Assembly (NCBI GenBank): GCA_019694315.1
Contig: JAIBCE010000002.1
Span: forward strand, 1-64,000
Source: Sandaracinaceae bacterium
Lineage (GTDB): Bacteria; Myxococcota_A; Polyangia; Polyangiales; Sandaracinaceae
Direction: 5' to 3'
Length of the DNA stretch: 64,000 nucleotides
Positions 32,626 to 41,630 of this stretch are shown in pieces (the first letter of the stretch is position 1; every line of letters begins with the position of its first letter). A program made the position numbers and the translations under genes. The notes under the pieces were generated by a model that made no database searches, was not told the DNA's origin, and saw only the letters and a list, made by a program, of their open reading frames with translations.

Positions 32626-34911
32626 ATGATCTTCGACAAGACGCGTTGGGCGTACGTCGCGGCGGCTTGCGTCGCGGCTTCATTGGGTGCCTGCGGTGGT
32701 GAGCCGCCTCCCATCAACCTCGTCGACGACGACGCTGGCGCGCTCCCCGACGCGCACGTCGTGGTCGACTGCACGGGCTGCCTCGTGGACGGGGTCTGCT
32801 ACGACCGCGGCGCGGCGAACCCCAGCAACCCCTGCGAGTTCTGCGACGTCGCGACCTCACGGACCTCCTTCGCTCCGCACGTCGGCGCGAGCTGCGACGA
32901 CGGCCTCTTCTGCACCGTCTCGGACGCATGCTCCTCGCGGGGCGTGTGCCTGGGCGAGGCGCGCTCGTGCAGCGACGGCGTGGCCTGCACCGCGGGCGAC
33001 GCGTGCGACGAGGCGGCGGACGCATGCGTGCCGGGCGCCTCGAGCTGCACGGGCGGCGCGAGCTGCGACGTGAGCTCGGGCGAGTGCACCGGCACCTGCG
33101 CGGGCTGTAGCCTCGACGGGCTCTGCTACGCCGATGGTGATCGCAACCCCGCCAACCCGTGCGAGGTGTGCGACGTGAGCCGCGCGCGCAGCGCGTGGAG
33201 CGCCAACGACGGCGCGTCGTGCGACGATCACGCGTACTGCACCGAGGGTGACGTGTGCTCCGCCGGCGTCTGCGCGGGCTCGCCCCGCAGCTGCAGCGAC
33301 GGCGTGTCGTGCAACGGCGTCGAGTCCTGCGACGAGGCGGGCGATCGCTGCGCCGCAGGGGTCTCGAGCTGCGCCGCGGGCGAGGTCTGCGACGTGGCCG
33401 CCGACCGCTGCAGCGCGAGCTGCGACGGCTGCTCCGTCGACGGCGTGTGCTGGCACGAGGGTCACCTCAGCCCCTCCAATCCCTGCGAGGTCTGCGATCC
33501 GTCGCGCTCCACGACGTCGTTCAGCGCGAACGACGGAGCCTCCTGTGACGACGGCGCGTTCTGCACGCTCGGCGATGTCTGCCACGCCGGTGTGTGCCGC
33601 GGCGCGGCGCGCAGCTGCGACGACGGTGTCGCGTGCAACGGCGCCGAGCTCTGTGACGAGTCGGCCAACGCGTGCGCGCACGGCGTGATGACCTGCGGCA
33701 CGGGGTTCTGCGACCCGACACGCGACCTCTGCATCGGGTCGTGCGACGGCTGCGCGATCGGCGGCGTCTGCTACGCCGACGGCGAGCGCAACCCCAGCAA
33801 CGTGTGTGAGGTCTGCCGCGTGGCGAGCGCCCGCGACGCATGGAGCGCGAACGACGGCGCGAGCTGTGAGGACGGCGCGTACTGCACGGTCTCCGATGCG
33901 TGTCTGGCGGGTGTCTGCGTGGGCGGCGAGGCGCGCAGCTGTGACGACGGCGTCGCCTGCAACGGCGCCGAGGCCTGCGACGAGGACACGAACGCCTGCG
34001 CGGCGGGTGTGACCACGTGCGGCGCGGGCTCGGAGTGCGACGTCGCCACCGACGCGTGCGTCGGCTGCACCGGCTGCACGATCGGGGGCGCCTGCGTCGC
34101 GCGAGGAGCGACGAATCCGGCCGAACCGTGTCAGGTGTGCGATCCCAGCCGACACGACACCGCCTGGTCCAGCCGCGATGGCGCATGCGACGACGGCGAC
34201 GCCTGCACCTCGGGCGACGTGTGCAGCGGCGGCTCCTGCGTCGGCGTGCCGGTCGTCTGCTCCGACGCGATCGCGTGCAACGGCAGCGAGACCTGTGATC
34301 CGAGCCTGGGCTGCGTGGCGGGCACGGGCACCTGCGCACCCGGCGAGGCGTGTGACCCATCGAGCGACTCGTGCGTCCCCACGTGCGCCGGCTGCGACAT
34401 CTTCGGCGTCTGCTACGCGGTGGGCGCACCCAACCCCGGCAACCCTTGCGAGGTCTGCGCAGCCGCGGGCGATGTCTGGTGGCGGCCGGACTTCGGCGCG
34501 AGCTGTGACGACGGCGCTCCGTGTACGACGGGCGACGTGTGCGGCGTCGCGGGCTGCGCGGGCACGGCGCTCGACTGCTCCGACGGAATCGCGTGCAACG
34601 GCGTCGAGAGCTGCAACGCCAGCGGCGTGTGCGAGCCCGCCCCGAGCTCGGCGTGCAACGCCAGCGAGACCTGTGACGTCGCCACCGACACCTGCGTCTG
34701 CGACGGCGGATGTCTGATCGACGGCACGTGCTACGCGCCCGGCGCAGCGAACCCGGCCAACCCCTGCCAGGTCTGCGGCGCGATCGGCGACACGATGTGG
34801 ACCGACTCCAGCGACGGAGACGCCTGCGACGACGGACGCGCATGCACGACGGGGGACGTCTGCTCCGCCGGAGTCTGCGCGGGCACGCTCGTCGAGCCGT
34901 GCACCAGCTGA
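32626..34911 (+). CDS. Large cysteine-rich repeat lipoprotein
   Basis: 761 residues. A lipoprotein signal ends with LGAC (cysteine near 23). The mature protein is built of seven repeats of about 107 residues starting near 48, 157, 264, 371, 479, 585 and 690, the last truncated. Each repeat begins C-x-GC-x3-G-x-CY, then NPxNPCEVC, GASCDDG, GDVCxxGVC, SCxDGVxCNGxExCD. The many conserved cysteines suggest disulfide-bonded EGF-like modules on the cell surface. Such proteins are frequent in Myxococcota; adhesion or matrix roles are guesses. A strong hairpin follows the gene. Confidence 0.85.
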   Translation: MIFDKTRWAYVAAACVAASLGACGGEPPPINLVDDDAGALPDAHVVVDCTGCLVDGVCYDRGAANPSNPCEFCDVATSRTSFAPHVGASCDDGLFCTVSDACSSRGVCLGEARSCSDGVACTAGDACDEAADACVPGASSCTGGASCDVSSGECTGTCAGCSLDGLCYADGDRNPANPCEVCDVSRARSAWSANDGASCDDHAYCTEGDVCSAGVCAGSPRSCSDGVSCNGVESCDEAGDRCAAGVSSCAAGEVCDVAADRCSASCDGCSVDGVCWHEGHLSPSNPCEVCDPSRSTTSFSANDGASCDDGAFCTLGDVCHAGVCRGAARSCDDGVACNGAELCDESANACAHGVMTCGTGFCDPTRDLCIGSCDGCAIGGVCYADGERNPSNVCEVCRVASARDAWSANDGASCEDGAYCTVSDACLAGVCVGGEARSCDDGVACNGAEACDEDTNACAAGVTTCGAGSECDVATDACVGCTGCTIGGACVARGATNPAEPCQVCDPSRHDTAWSSRDGACDDGDACTSGDVCSGGSCVGVPVVCSDAIACNGSETCDPSLGCVAGTGTCAPGEACDPSSDSCVPTCAGCDIFGVCYAVGAPNPGNPCEVCAAAGDVWWRPDFGASCDDGAPCTTGDVCGVAGCAGTALDCSDGIACNGVESCNASGVCEPAPSSACNASETCDVATDTCVCDGGCLIDGTCYAPGAANPANPCQVCGAIGDTMWTDSSDGDACDDGRACTTGDVCSAGVCAGTLVEPCTS

Positions 34912-34964
34912 CCCTCTCGAGACCTCGCGCGTGAGCGGCGCGCATCCTGCTCACGACCCACCCC

Positions 34965-34997
34965 GGCCCGGAACGAGTCCCACCCTCGTTCCGGGCC
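34965..34997 (+). terminator. Strong 13-bp hairpin after the cysteine-rich lipoprotein gene
   Basis: GGCCCGGAACGAG pairs perfectly with CTCGTTCCGGGCC across a 7-base loop, 53 bp after the stop codon. Only a weak T-containing tract (ACTTCTATG) follows, which is common for intrinsic terminators in GC-rich genomes. Confidence 0.75.
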
Positions 34998-35098
34998 ACT
35001 TCTATGTCCGGGATGCGCGTTTTCTCCTCAGGTTCTCTCTCGCCCGACCGATGTCTGGACCGACGCTCCCGACACGCGTCACGTCCGCCGAGACCTCC

Positions 35099-35434
35099 AT
35101 GCGCACCCGTCACGCCATCGCTCGACCGAGCACCGCCAAGGCCCTGTGGCTCGGGCTCGCCTTGACGGTATGTGCGCCTCGCTCGCTCGCCCTCGCGGGC
35201 ACCGAAGAGGAGCCGCCTCCGCCCGACGCGTGCGGTGCGGACGCAGGGGTAGGCCACGGCCCGGACGCGGGCGGCGGCTACGTCTTCAGTGATCCGGTGG
35301 CCGCGCCCGTCGTGCGCTTCGAGCCCGTGTGCAGCGCGCAGCCTGGTGCGAGCGGCGACGCGTCACTGCCTGTGATCGCGGCGCTCGGTGCGCTCGTCTG
35401 GGTGACGCGTCGACGCCACGGAGCAGCGCGCTGA
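35099..35434 (+). CDS. Small secreted protein with a MYXO-CTERM-like tail
   Basis: 111 residues from the ATG at 35099. A basic N-terminus and hydrophobic segment (ALWLGLALTVCAPRSLALAG) form a signal peptide. The middle is proline- and glycine-rich. The C-terminus has a cysteine followed by a hydrophobic helix and a basic end (LPVIAALGALVWVTRRRHG), the three-part layout of MYXO-CTERM sorting signals. No catalytic domain is visible; function unknown. Longer upstream starts exist but would include the terminator region. Confidence 0.6.
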   Translation: MRTRHAIARPSTAKALWLGLALTVCAPRSLALAGTEEEPPPPDACGADAGVGHGPDAGGGYVFSDPVAAPVVRFEPVCSAQPGASGDASLPVIAALGALVWVTRRRHGAAR

Positions 35435-35474
35435 GCACTTGCAGAGCGCCGCTCACCGCAGCCTCACCGCAGCC

Positions 35475-37091
35475 TCACCGCAGTACGGTGTAGAGGCTGC
35501 CACCGCCGCGACGGATGAGGATCGTGACGCCCCCGCCGCTCTGCGTGTAGGCGTGCACGAGCTCGGCCGCGCTGCGCACGGGATCGCGGTTCACCTCGAC
35601 GATCACGTCGCCGGGCTCGAGCCCCGCGAGCGCGCCCGGAGAGCCCTCGGCCACGTCGCCCACGAGCGCGCCCGTGACCGACGGATCGATGCCGAACGCG
35701 CGACGCAGCCGATCGTCGAGGTCGTGCAGATCGAGGCCCGCGACCACCTGACCGCCCCGCACGCGGGGCCGCTGGAGCTGGGGCGCGCCCTGGCCGAAGA
35801 GGTCGGGTGTCATGCCGGGCGGGTACGGGATGAAGCCTGGGGGAACACCGCGACCTTGCGTCGGAGGCCCACCCGCGAGCGGCGGCGGCGGCGAGGGAGG
35901 CGTGGCCTGACGCTGCGGCCGCTCGCCGAGGTGCACCGCGACCTCTTGGCGCTCGCTGCCGCGCACGACCGTCAGCGTGATGTCCGCGTCGGCGCCACGC
36001 GTGGCCACCACCGTGCGGAGCTGCGAGCTCGAGCTCAGGCGCTCGTCGTTGATCTCCTCGATCACGTCGCCGATGCGCAGGCCCGCGGCCGCCGCGGGGC
36101 TGTCGGGCTCGACGCTGTTCACGAGCACGCCCCGCTGACCGCTCGCGAGGTGGAACGAGCTCGCGAGCTCGGGCGACAGATCCTGGATGCCCACGCCGAG
36201 CCAGCCGCGCACGACCTTGCCGTGCTCGAGCAGCGACGTGACGATCGGCTCGACCATGTTGGACGGGATCGCGAAGCCGATGCCGTGGCTGCCCCCCGTT
36301 CGGCTCAGGATCGCCGTGTTGATGCCCACGAGCTCGCCGCGCGTGGAGATGAGCGCACCGCCGGAATTGCCTGGATTGATGGCCGCATCCGTCTGGATGA
36401 AGTCCTCGAGATCCGTGATGCCCACGTTCGCGCGGCCCACGGCCGACACGATGCCCATGGTGACCGTCTGCCCGACGCCGAAGGGGTTTCCGATCGCGAG
36501 CACCACGTCGCCCTGACGGAGCTGGCTCGAGTCGCCGTAGGGCATGGGCGTGAGCGCGAGGTCGCTGCCCTCGAGGCGCAAGAGAGCCATGTCGCTGTCC
36601 TCGTCGGTGCCCACGATGCGTGCCGGGATCTCGCGCCCGTCGCTCAGGCTCACGCGGATCTGCGTGGCGCCGTGCACGACGTGGTTGTTCGTCACCACGA
36701 GGCCGTCGGCGCTCACGATCACGCCCGAGCCGAGGCTCTCCTGCGGCGCCGGCGTTCGGCCGTAGGGCATGCCGTACGGGAGATCGTAGGGCGTGCCGTA
36801 GGGGCTCTCAGGGGCCTGCGAGCTGCGCACGTTCACCACGCTGGGGAGCACGCGGCTCACGACGTCGGCCATCGAGACCTCGCCCGCGAGATCGGCGGCG
36901 GGCAGCGGCGCGGTCGGGGTGAGGGGCGGGCTCGTCGCGGGCGGAGGCTCGGGGTCGTCGTCGGTCGGAGCGGGCACGCTGACGATGGCGGGCGCCGGCG
37001 CGAAGAGGTGGACGTAGAGCGCCGCGGCACCGACGGAGCAGAGGACGGTGGTGGCGAAGAAGGCACCGAGCTGGGCAGGTCCGAGCTTCAT
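35475..37091 (-). CDS. HtrA/DegP-type serine protease with two PDZ domains
   Basis: 538 residues from the ATG at 37089-37091 (MKLGPA). One N-terminal membrane segment or uncleaved signal (LGAFFATTVLCSVGAAALYV) precedes a proline-rich linker. The trypsin-like domain has the full triad: histidine in VTNNHVV, aspartate in DEDSDMALLRL and serine in NPGNSGGALIS. PDZ1 follows (GWLGVGIQDLSPELA), then a Pro/Gly-rich spacer and PDZ2 (SPGALAGLEPGDVIVEVN). This is a periplasmic quality-control protease. The start was placed after a proline-rich upstream stretch with poor coding character. Confidence 0.92.
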   Translation of the reverse strand: MKLGPAQLGAFFATTVLCSVGAAALYVHLFAPAPAIVSVPAPTDDDPEPPPATSPPLTPTAPLPAADLAGEVSMADVVSRVLPSVVNVRSSQAPESPYGTPYDLPYGMPYGRTPAPQESLGSGVIVSADGLVVTNNHVVHGATQIRVSLSDGREIPARIVGTDEDSDMALLRLEGSDLALTPMPYGDSSQLRQGDVVLAIGNPFGVGQTVTMGIVSAVGRANVGITDLEDFIQTDAAINPGNSGGALISTRGELVGINTAILSRTGGSHGIGFAIPSNMVEPIVTSLLEHGKVVRGWLGVGIQDLSPELASSFHLASGQRGVLVNSVEPDSPAAAAGLRIGDVIEEINDERLSSSSQLRTVVATRGADADITLTVVRGSERQEVAVHLGERPQRQATPPSPPPPLAGGPPTQGRGVPPGFIPYPPGMTPDLFGQGAPQLQRPRVRGGQVVAGLDLHDLDDRLRRAFGIDPSVTGALVGDVAEGSPGALAGLEPGDVIVEVNRDPVRSAAELVHAYTQSGGGVTILIRRGGGSLYTVLR

Positions 37092-37247
37092 GGGAGATCT
37101 CGAGCGTCGAGGGAGGTCGAGAGTGGTCGAGAGAGGCGGACGCGGGAGGTGTAGCGCAACTGGCCGAGATCCCGCGGAGATCGGCACCGAAACCTCCACG
37201 TCGACGGGTTTGTTTCACGCGCCGGGCTCGGGCACCCTCGATGCCCG

Positions 37248-38345
37248 ATGAGCGCGTACTGCTACACCGTGGTGGCCGAGGCCGAGACCCGAGAGATCGC
37301 CGAGGCCTTCGAGGCCTGGCTCGTGGAGGGCCACGTCGAGGATGTGATCGAGGCCGGGGCCCTCGAGGCCGAGGTGATCCGGCGCGACGACGGGCTGACG
37401 CTCGAGACCCGCTACGTCTTTCCGAGCCGCGAGGCCTTCGAGGTCTACGAGCGCGAGCAGGCGCCGCGCCTTCGTGCCGAGGGCCTGGCGCGCTTCCCGA
37501 GCGGCGTGCGCTTCACGCGCACCACGGGCACGAGCCGCTTCGCGACGCGCGTCGACGGGCTGCGCGTGGAGATCGTTCCCTACGCGCGCGACAACTACGC
37601 GTACCTCCTCCACACCTTTCATCCGGGGGCGCGCGGCAAGCGGCCCTGCGTGATCGTCGATCCCGGCGAGGCCAAGCCCGTGCTCGCGGCGCTCGTCGTG
37701 CACCAGCTCGAGCCGGTCGCGATCTGGTGCACGCACCACCACCCCGATCACGTGGCCGGCGTGCCCGAGCTGATCGCCGCGCTCGGCTCCCTCCCCGTGC
37801 TCGGCAGCCAGCACGACCTCGACGCGCACCGTATCCCGCAGCAGAGCCGAGGCCTCCACGACGGCGACGAGCTCGAGCTCTTCGGCCACACCTTCCACGC
37901 GGTCGCGGTGCCGGGCCACACGCTCGGCGCGATCGCCTACGTGGGCGAGGGCATGGCCTTCACGGGCGACACGCTCTTCCTCGGCGGCTGTGGCCGCGTC
38001 TTCGAGGGGACCATGGCCATGATGCACGCCTCGCTGGCGCGCCTCAGCGCGCTCGATCCCGACACGCGCCTCTACGTGGGCCACGAGTACACCGAGTCGA
38101 ACCTCCGCTTCGCCGCGCACGTCGAGCCCGAGAACGACGCGGTGCGCACGCGCCTCGCCGAGGTGCACGCGCGACGCGCCGTTGGACGCCCCAGCGTGCC
38201 CGGCACCCTGCGCGAAGAGCACGCCACCAACCCCTTCCTCCGCAGCCACGTCGAGGGCGTCGCCACCTTCGCCCGCGCCCGCGGCTCGGCCCCCAACGAG
38301 GTCGAGGTCTTCGCCCAGATCCGCGAGGCCAAGAACGCCTTCTGA
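37248..38345 (+). CDS. Hydroxyacylglutathione hydrolase-like (glyoxalase II) protein with N-terminal DUF4286
   Basis: 365 residues. Residues 1-100 resemble DUF4286, a small ferredoxin-like domain usually found alone (YTVVAEAETREIAEAFEAWL, YEREQAPRLRAEGLARFPSG). Residues about 105-365 are a metallo-beta-lactamase fold of the glyoxalase II type: DNYAYLLHT, metal motif THHHPDH, GHTLGAIAY, FTGDTLFLGGCGRVFEG and GHEYTESNLRFA. All metal ligands are present. It likely hydrolyses S-lactoylglutathione or another glutathione thioester in methylglyoxal detoxification. The N-terminal fusion is unusual. Confidence 0.9.
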   Translation: MSAYCYTVVAEAETREIAEAFEAWLVEGHVEDVIEAGALEAEVIRRDDGLTLETRYVFPSREAFEVYEREQAPRLRAEGLARFPSGVRFTRTTGTSRFATRVDGLRVEIVPYARDNYAYLLHTFHPGARGKRPCVIVDPGEAKPVLAALVVHQLEPVAIWCTHHHPDHVAGVPELIAALGSLPVLGSQHDLDAHRIPQQSRGLHDGDELELFGHTFHAVAVPGHTLGAIAYVGEGMAFTGDTLFLGGCGRVFEGTMAMMHASLARLSALDPDTRLYVGHEYTESNLRFAAHVEPENDAVRTRLAEVHARRAVGRPSVPGTLREEHATNPFLRSHVEGVATFARARGSAPNEVEVFAQIREAKNAF

Positions 38346-38436
38346 CCCGGGGTCACTCCATGCCTCGTAACCCATCGTTTTCCTTGGAGTCCTGGGGGCA
38401 CTTTGACGCGACTGCCCGTTCGGACAGGCTGAAGCG

Positions 38437-39411
38437 GTGACCTCGCCCCTCCGCTTTCCTCTCTCCGCTCGCGCGATCGCGCTCACCACGATCTCGCTCG
38501 CCGCGTGTGATCCCGCGAGCCCGGCGCCCGACGCTGCCGTCGGTGACGACGCCTTCGTCGAGGCCGACGCGTTCATCCCGCGCGACGCGCCCACCACCGA
38601 CGCGGGCCCGCCGATCGTCGAGATCTTCGCGGCCCTCCCCGCCTCGAGCGAGGGCATCGCGCTCGGTCACGACGCCGCCGGCGCCGCGCGTCCCTTCGTC
38701 GCCGCGCGCATCGACGCCGTCGTGAGCGTCGCGCCCGACGGCACCGTCGAGACGATCGCCTCGATCCGCAACCCCGTGGGCATCGCGTTCCGCGAGCCCG
38801 GCGAGATCGTCGCGTGCGCCTCGAGCCCCGAGGGCCACACCGGTCTCTTCTCGATCACGCTCGACGGCACCGTCACCGAGCTCACGACCGCCGGCCCCGA
38901 CGGCCCCTACGGCCTCACGAATTTCGTGACGGTCGCGCCCGACGGCTCGCTCGTCTTCTCCGACAGCATGGCCAACCGCCTCTACCGCGCCGACGCCGAC
39001 GGCACGAACGTCGCGCTCGTCACCGACACCATCGAGTACACGAACGGCCTCGCGTTCTCGGCCGACGAGACGCAGCTCTTCGTGGCCTCGTGGAGCACCA
39101 CCACGCTCTACGCGCTCCCCTACGCCGGCGGCACGTACGGCGCGCCCACGGCGCTGCACGAGGGCGTGCTCAACATCGACGGGCTCGCCACGCACGACGC
39201 CCACGAGCTCGTGCTCGTGACGAGCTCCTCGGGCGTGCTCACGATCGACCCGACGATGCCTGGCGAGCCGCGCGTGCTCACCGATCGACGCGGCATCCTC
39301 GTGCCCGCCAACGGCGTCTTCGGCGACGAGACCTTCGGCACCGACGAGCTCTTCGTCACCTCGCTCGGCCGCGAGTCGCTCTTCGTGGTGCACACGGCCC
39401 TCGCGCGTTGA
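38437..39411 (+). CDS. Lipoprotein with SMP-30/NHL-like beta-propeller
   Basis: 324 residues from a GTG start. A lipoprotein signal ends with LAAC (cysteine near 24), then an Asp/Ala/Pro-rich linker. The body has repeated beta-propeller-like blades, for example VGIAFREPGEIVACASSPEG, GPYGLTNFVTVAPDGSLVFS, DSMANRLYRADADGTNVALV and EYTNGLAFSADETQLFVASW, similar to SMP-30/gluconolactonase or NHL proteins. Catalytic metal ligands cannot be confirmed by eye. Probably periplasmic or surface-exposed. Confidence 0.75.
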   Translation: MTSPLRFPLSARAIALTTISLAACDPASPAPDAAVGDDAFVEADAFIPRDAPTTDAGPPIVEIFAALPASSEGIALGHDAAGAARPFVAARIDAVVSVAPDGTVETIASIRNPVGIAFREPGEIVACASSPEGHTGLFSITLDGTVTELTTAGPDGPYGLTNFVTVAPDGSLVFSDSMANRLYRADADGTNVALVTDTIEYTNGLAFSADETQLFVASWSTTTLYALPYAGGTYGAPTALHEGVLNIDGLATHDAHELVLVTSSSGVLTIDPTMPGEPRVLTDRRGILVPANGVFGDETFGTDELFVTSLGRESLFVVHTALAR

Positions 39412-39586
39412 GAGTCCCGCGCTTCGATGCGTTCTCGGGTAGCGTCGTCGCATGACGGTGCGCTGCGTCGCGATCGCTGGCTACCGATCGCCGCCGCGAG
39501 AAGCGCGCGTGAGACGCGCGTGAGGGCGCCGTGCGGTGAGATCGCCGTGAGACGATTCCGATCGCGGCGCCCCGTACATCGAGGGC

Positions 39587-41590
39587 ATGCGACATACGCT
39601 CCTCGTCTCGGTCTCTCTCACCACCCTGGCCCTGGCCGCCTGCGACGGCGGCGCGATGGACACGCCGGACAGCGGCGCTCCCATCGACGACGCAGCGACG
39701 CCGCTCGATGCTCGGAGCCTCGCCGACACGGGAGCGCTCGATGCCCCGAGCGTGCGCGACGCGTTCGTGCGCCCCGACACGGCGCTGCCGGGCCTCGGGC
39801 TCGCGTGCACCACCGACGGCGACTGCGAGAGCGGCAGCTGCGTGGACGGCGTGTGCTGCGAGAGCGCGTGCGAGGGCACGTGCATGTCGTGCCGCAGGGC
39901 CGACACCGGAGAGGACGACGGCCTCTGCGCACCCGTCACCGCGGGCCTCGATCCCGCCAGCGAGTGCGCCGAAGATTCTTCGGCGTGCGCAGCGGGCACC
40001 TGCGACGGCGCGGGCGCGTGCGCGCCGAGCCCCGATGGCACCGAGTGTCGCGCCGCCGAAGGTGCCTGCGACGTGGCCGAGACGTGCGCTGCGGGCGCGT
40101 GCCCCGCGGACACGCTCGCCGATACGTCCACGGTGTGCCGCGCCAGCGCCGGAGCCTGCGATCCCGAGGAGCGCTGCGATGGTGTGAGCGCAGCGTGCCC
40201 GAGCGACACGCTCCTCGCCGCCGAGACGCTGTGCCGCGCCAGCGCCGGCGCCTGCGACGTGGCAGAAGCGTGCGACGGAACCAGCGCAGCGTGCCCTGCC
40301 GACGTGCGCGTCGCCTCGGGCCTCTCGTGCCGCGCGAGCGCGGGCCCTTGCGACGTGGAGGAGGTCTGCGACGGGACGAGCGTGACGTGTCCGAGCGACA
40401 CGTTCGTGGAGGGAGGCTCCGTCTGCCGCGCGAGCGCGGGCGTGTGCGACGCGGCCGAGGCCTGCTCGGGACACGATGCGCTCTGCCCCATGGATGCGTT
40501 CGTGGTGGCGGGCGCGACGTGCCGCGCGAGCGCGGGCGCGTGCGACGTGGCCGAGGTGTGTACGGGCTCTGCGCCCGCGTGCCCTGCCGATGCCTTCGGC
40601 GCGGCCGGCTCGCTCTGTCGCGCCGCGACCGGCGCGTGCGACGTGCCCGAGCTCTGCAGCGGCACGAGCGCGAGCTGTCCCTCCGATGCGTTCGTCGCGA
40701 GCGGCACGACATGCCGCGCGAGCGAAGGCGCGTGCGACGTGGCCGAGACCTGCAGTGGCGCCAGCGGCGCCTGCCCCGGCGACGCGCTGATCGCCGCGGG
40801 CACCACGTGCCGCGTGAGCGCGGGTGTGTGCGATCCGGCCGAGACCTGCACAGGCACGACGGCGAGCTGCCCCGCGAACACGTTCGCGAGCGCGAGCACC
40901 GTATGCCGCGGCAGCGCAGGCACGTGTGACTCCGTGGAATTCTGCAGCGGCTCGTCGGCGAGCTGCCCGACCGACTCGTTCCTGCCGAGCACCGCGCTCG
41001 TGTGCGCGCCCTACCGCTGCACGGGCTCGACCTCCTCGTGCACGACGAGCTGCGCGAGCCACGCGGACTGCACTGCCGGCGATCTCTGCGTGGCGAGCAG
41101 CTGCGTGCCTGCGCGCCGCGTGTTCGTCACGAGCACCGTCATGAACGCGAACTTCGGCGGCGTCGCCGGCGCCGATGCGATCTGTCAGATGCGCGCGAGC
41201 GCCGCCGGTCTCCGCGGCACCTTCCGCGCGTGGGTGAGCGACTCGACCTCGAGCGCGGCGAGCCGCCTCGTGCACCACACGGGCCCCTACTACCGCGTGG
41301 ACGGCACGACGGTGCGCATCCTCTCGAACGACTGGACCGACCTCACCGACACGATCGCGGTGGCCTTCGCGACCGACGAATTCGGTGTGACGCAGGGCAA
41401 CCAGATGGTGTGGACGGCGACCGACTTCACGGGCGCCTACACGGGCGCGAGCTGCTCGAACTGGACCTCGACGTCGGCCGCGCTCACGACGACCGTGGGC
41501 AACAGCTCCGCGGGCAGCACGACGTGGACTGCGTGGAACACGGCCTATGCGTGCAACCTCGCCGCGCGCCTGTTCTGTCTCGAGCAGTGA
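39587..41590 (+). CDS. Cysteine-rich repeat lipoprotein with C-terminal DUF1554-like domain
   Basis: 667 residues. A lipoprotein signal ends with LAAC. After a CxSCxxGxCC-type module (about 85-110), ten tandem repeats of about 32 residues follow with the pattern CRASAGxCDVAExCxGTSAxCPxD. The last 160 residues form a separate domain (RRVFVTSTVMNANFGGVAGA, DAICQ, FRAWVSDSTSSAASRL, ending NLAARLFCLEQ) that resembles the DUF1554/lectin-like domain of Leptospira surface proteins. It probably displays a binding domain on a disulfide-rich stalk. No enzyme motif is seen. Confidence 0.8.
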   Translation: MRHTLLVSVSLTTLALAACDGGAMDTPDSGAPIDDAATPLDARSLADTGALDAPSVRDAFVRPDTALPGLGLACTTDGDCESGSCVDGVCCESACEGTCMSCRRADTGEDDGLCAPVTAGLDPASECAEDSSACAAGTCDGAGACAPSPDGTECRAAEGACDVAETCAAGACPADTLADTSTVCRASAGACDPEERCDGVSAACPSDTLLAAETLCRASAGACDVAEACDGTSAACPADVRVASGLSCRASAGPCDVEEVCDGTSVTCPSDTFVEGGSVCRASAGVCDAAEACSGHDALCPMDAFVVAGATCRASAGACDVAEVCTGSAPACPADAFGAAGSLCRAATGACDVPELCSGTSASCPSDAFVASGTTCRASEGACDVAETCSGASGACPGDALIAAGTTCRVSAGVCDPAETCTGTTASCPANTFASASTVCRGSAGTCDSVEFCSGSSASCPTDSFLPSTALVCAPYRCTGSTSSCTTSCASHADCTAGDLCVASSCVPARRVFVTSTVMNANFGGVAGADAICQMRASAAGLRGTFRAWVSDSTSSAASRLVHHTGPYYRVDGTTVRILSNDWTDLTDTIAVAFATDEFGVTQGNQMVWTATDFTGAYTGASCSNWTSTSAALTTTVGNSSAGSTTWTAWNTAYACNLAARLFCLEQ

Positions 41591-41630
41591 CACGCGAGGG
41601 CGCATCGCCGATGTGGTAGTCACGTCGGCG

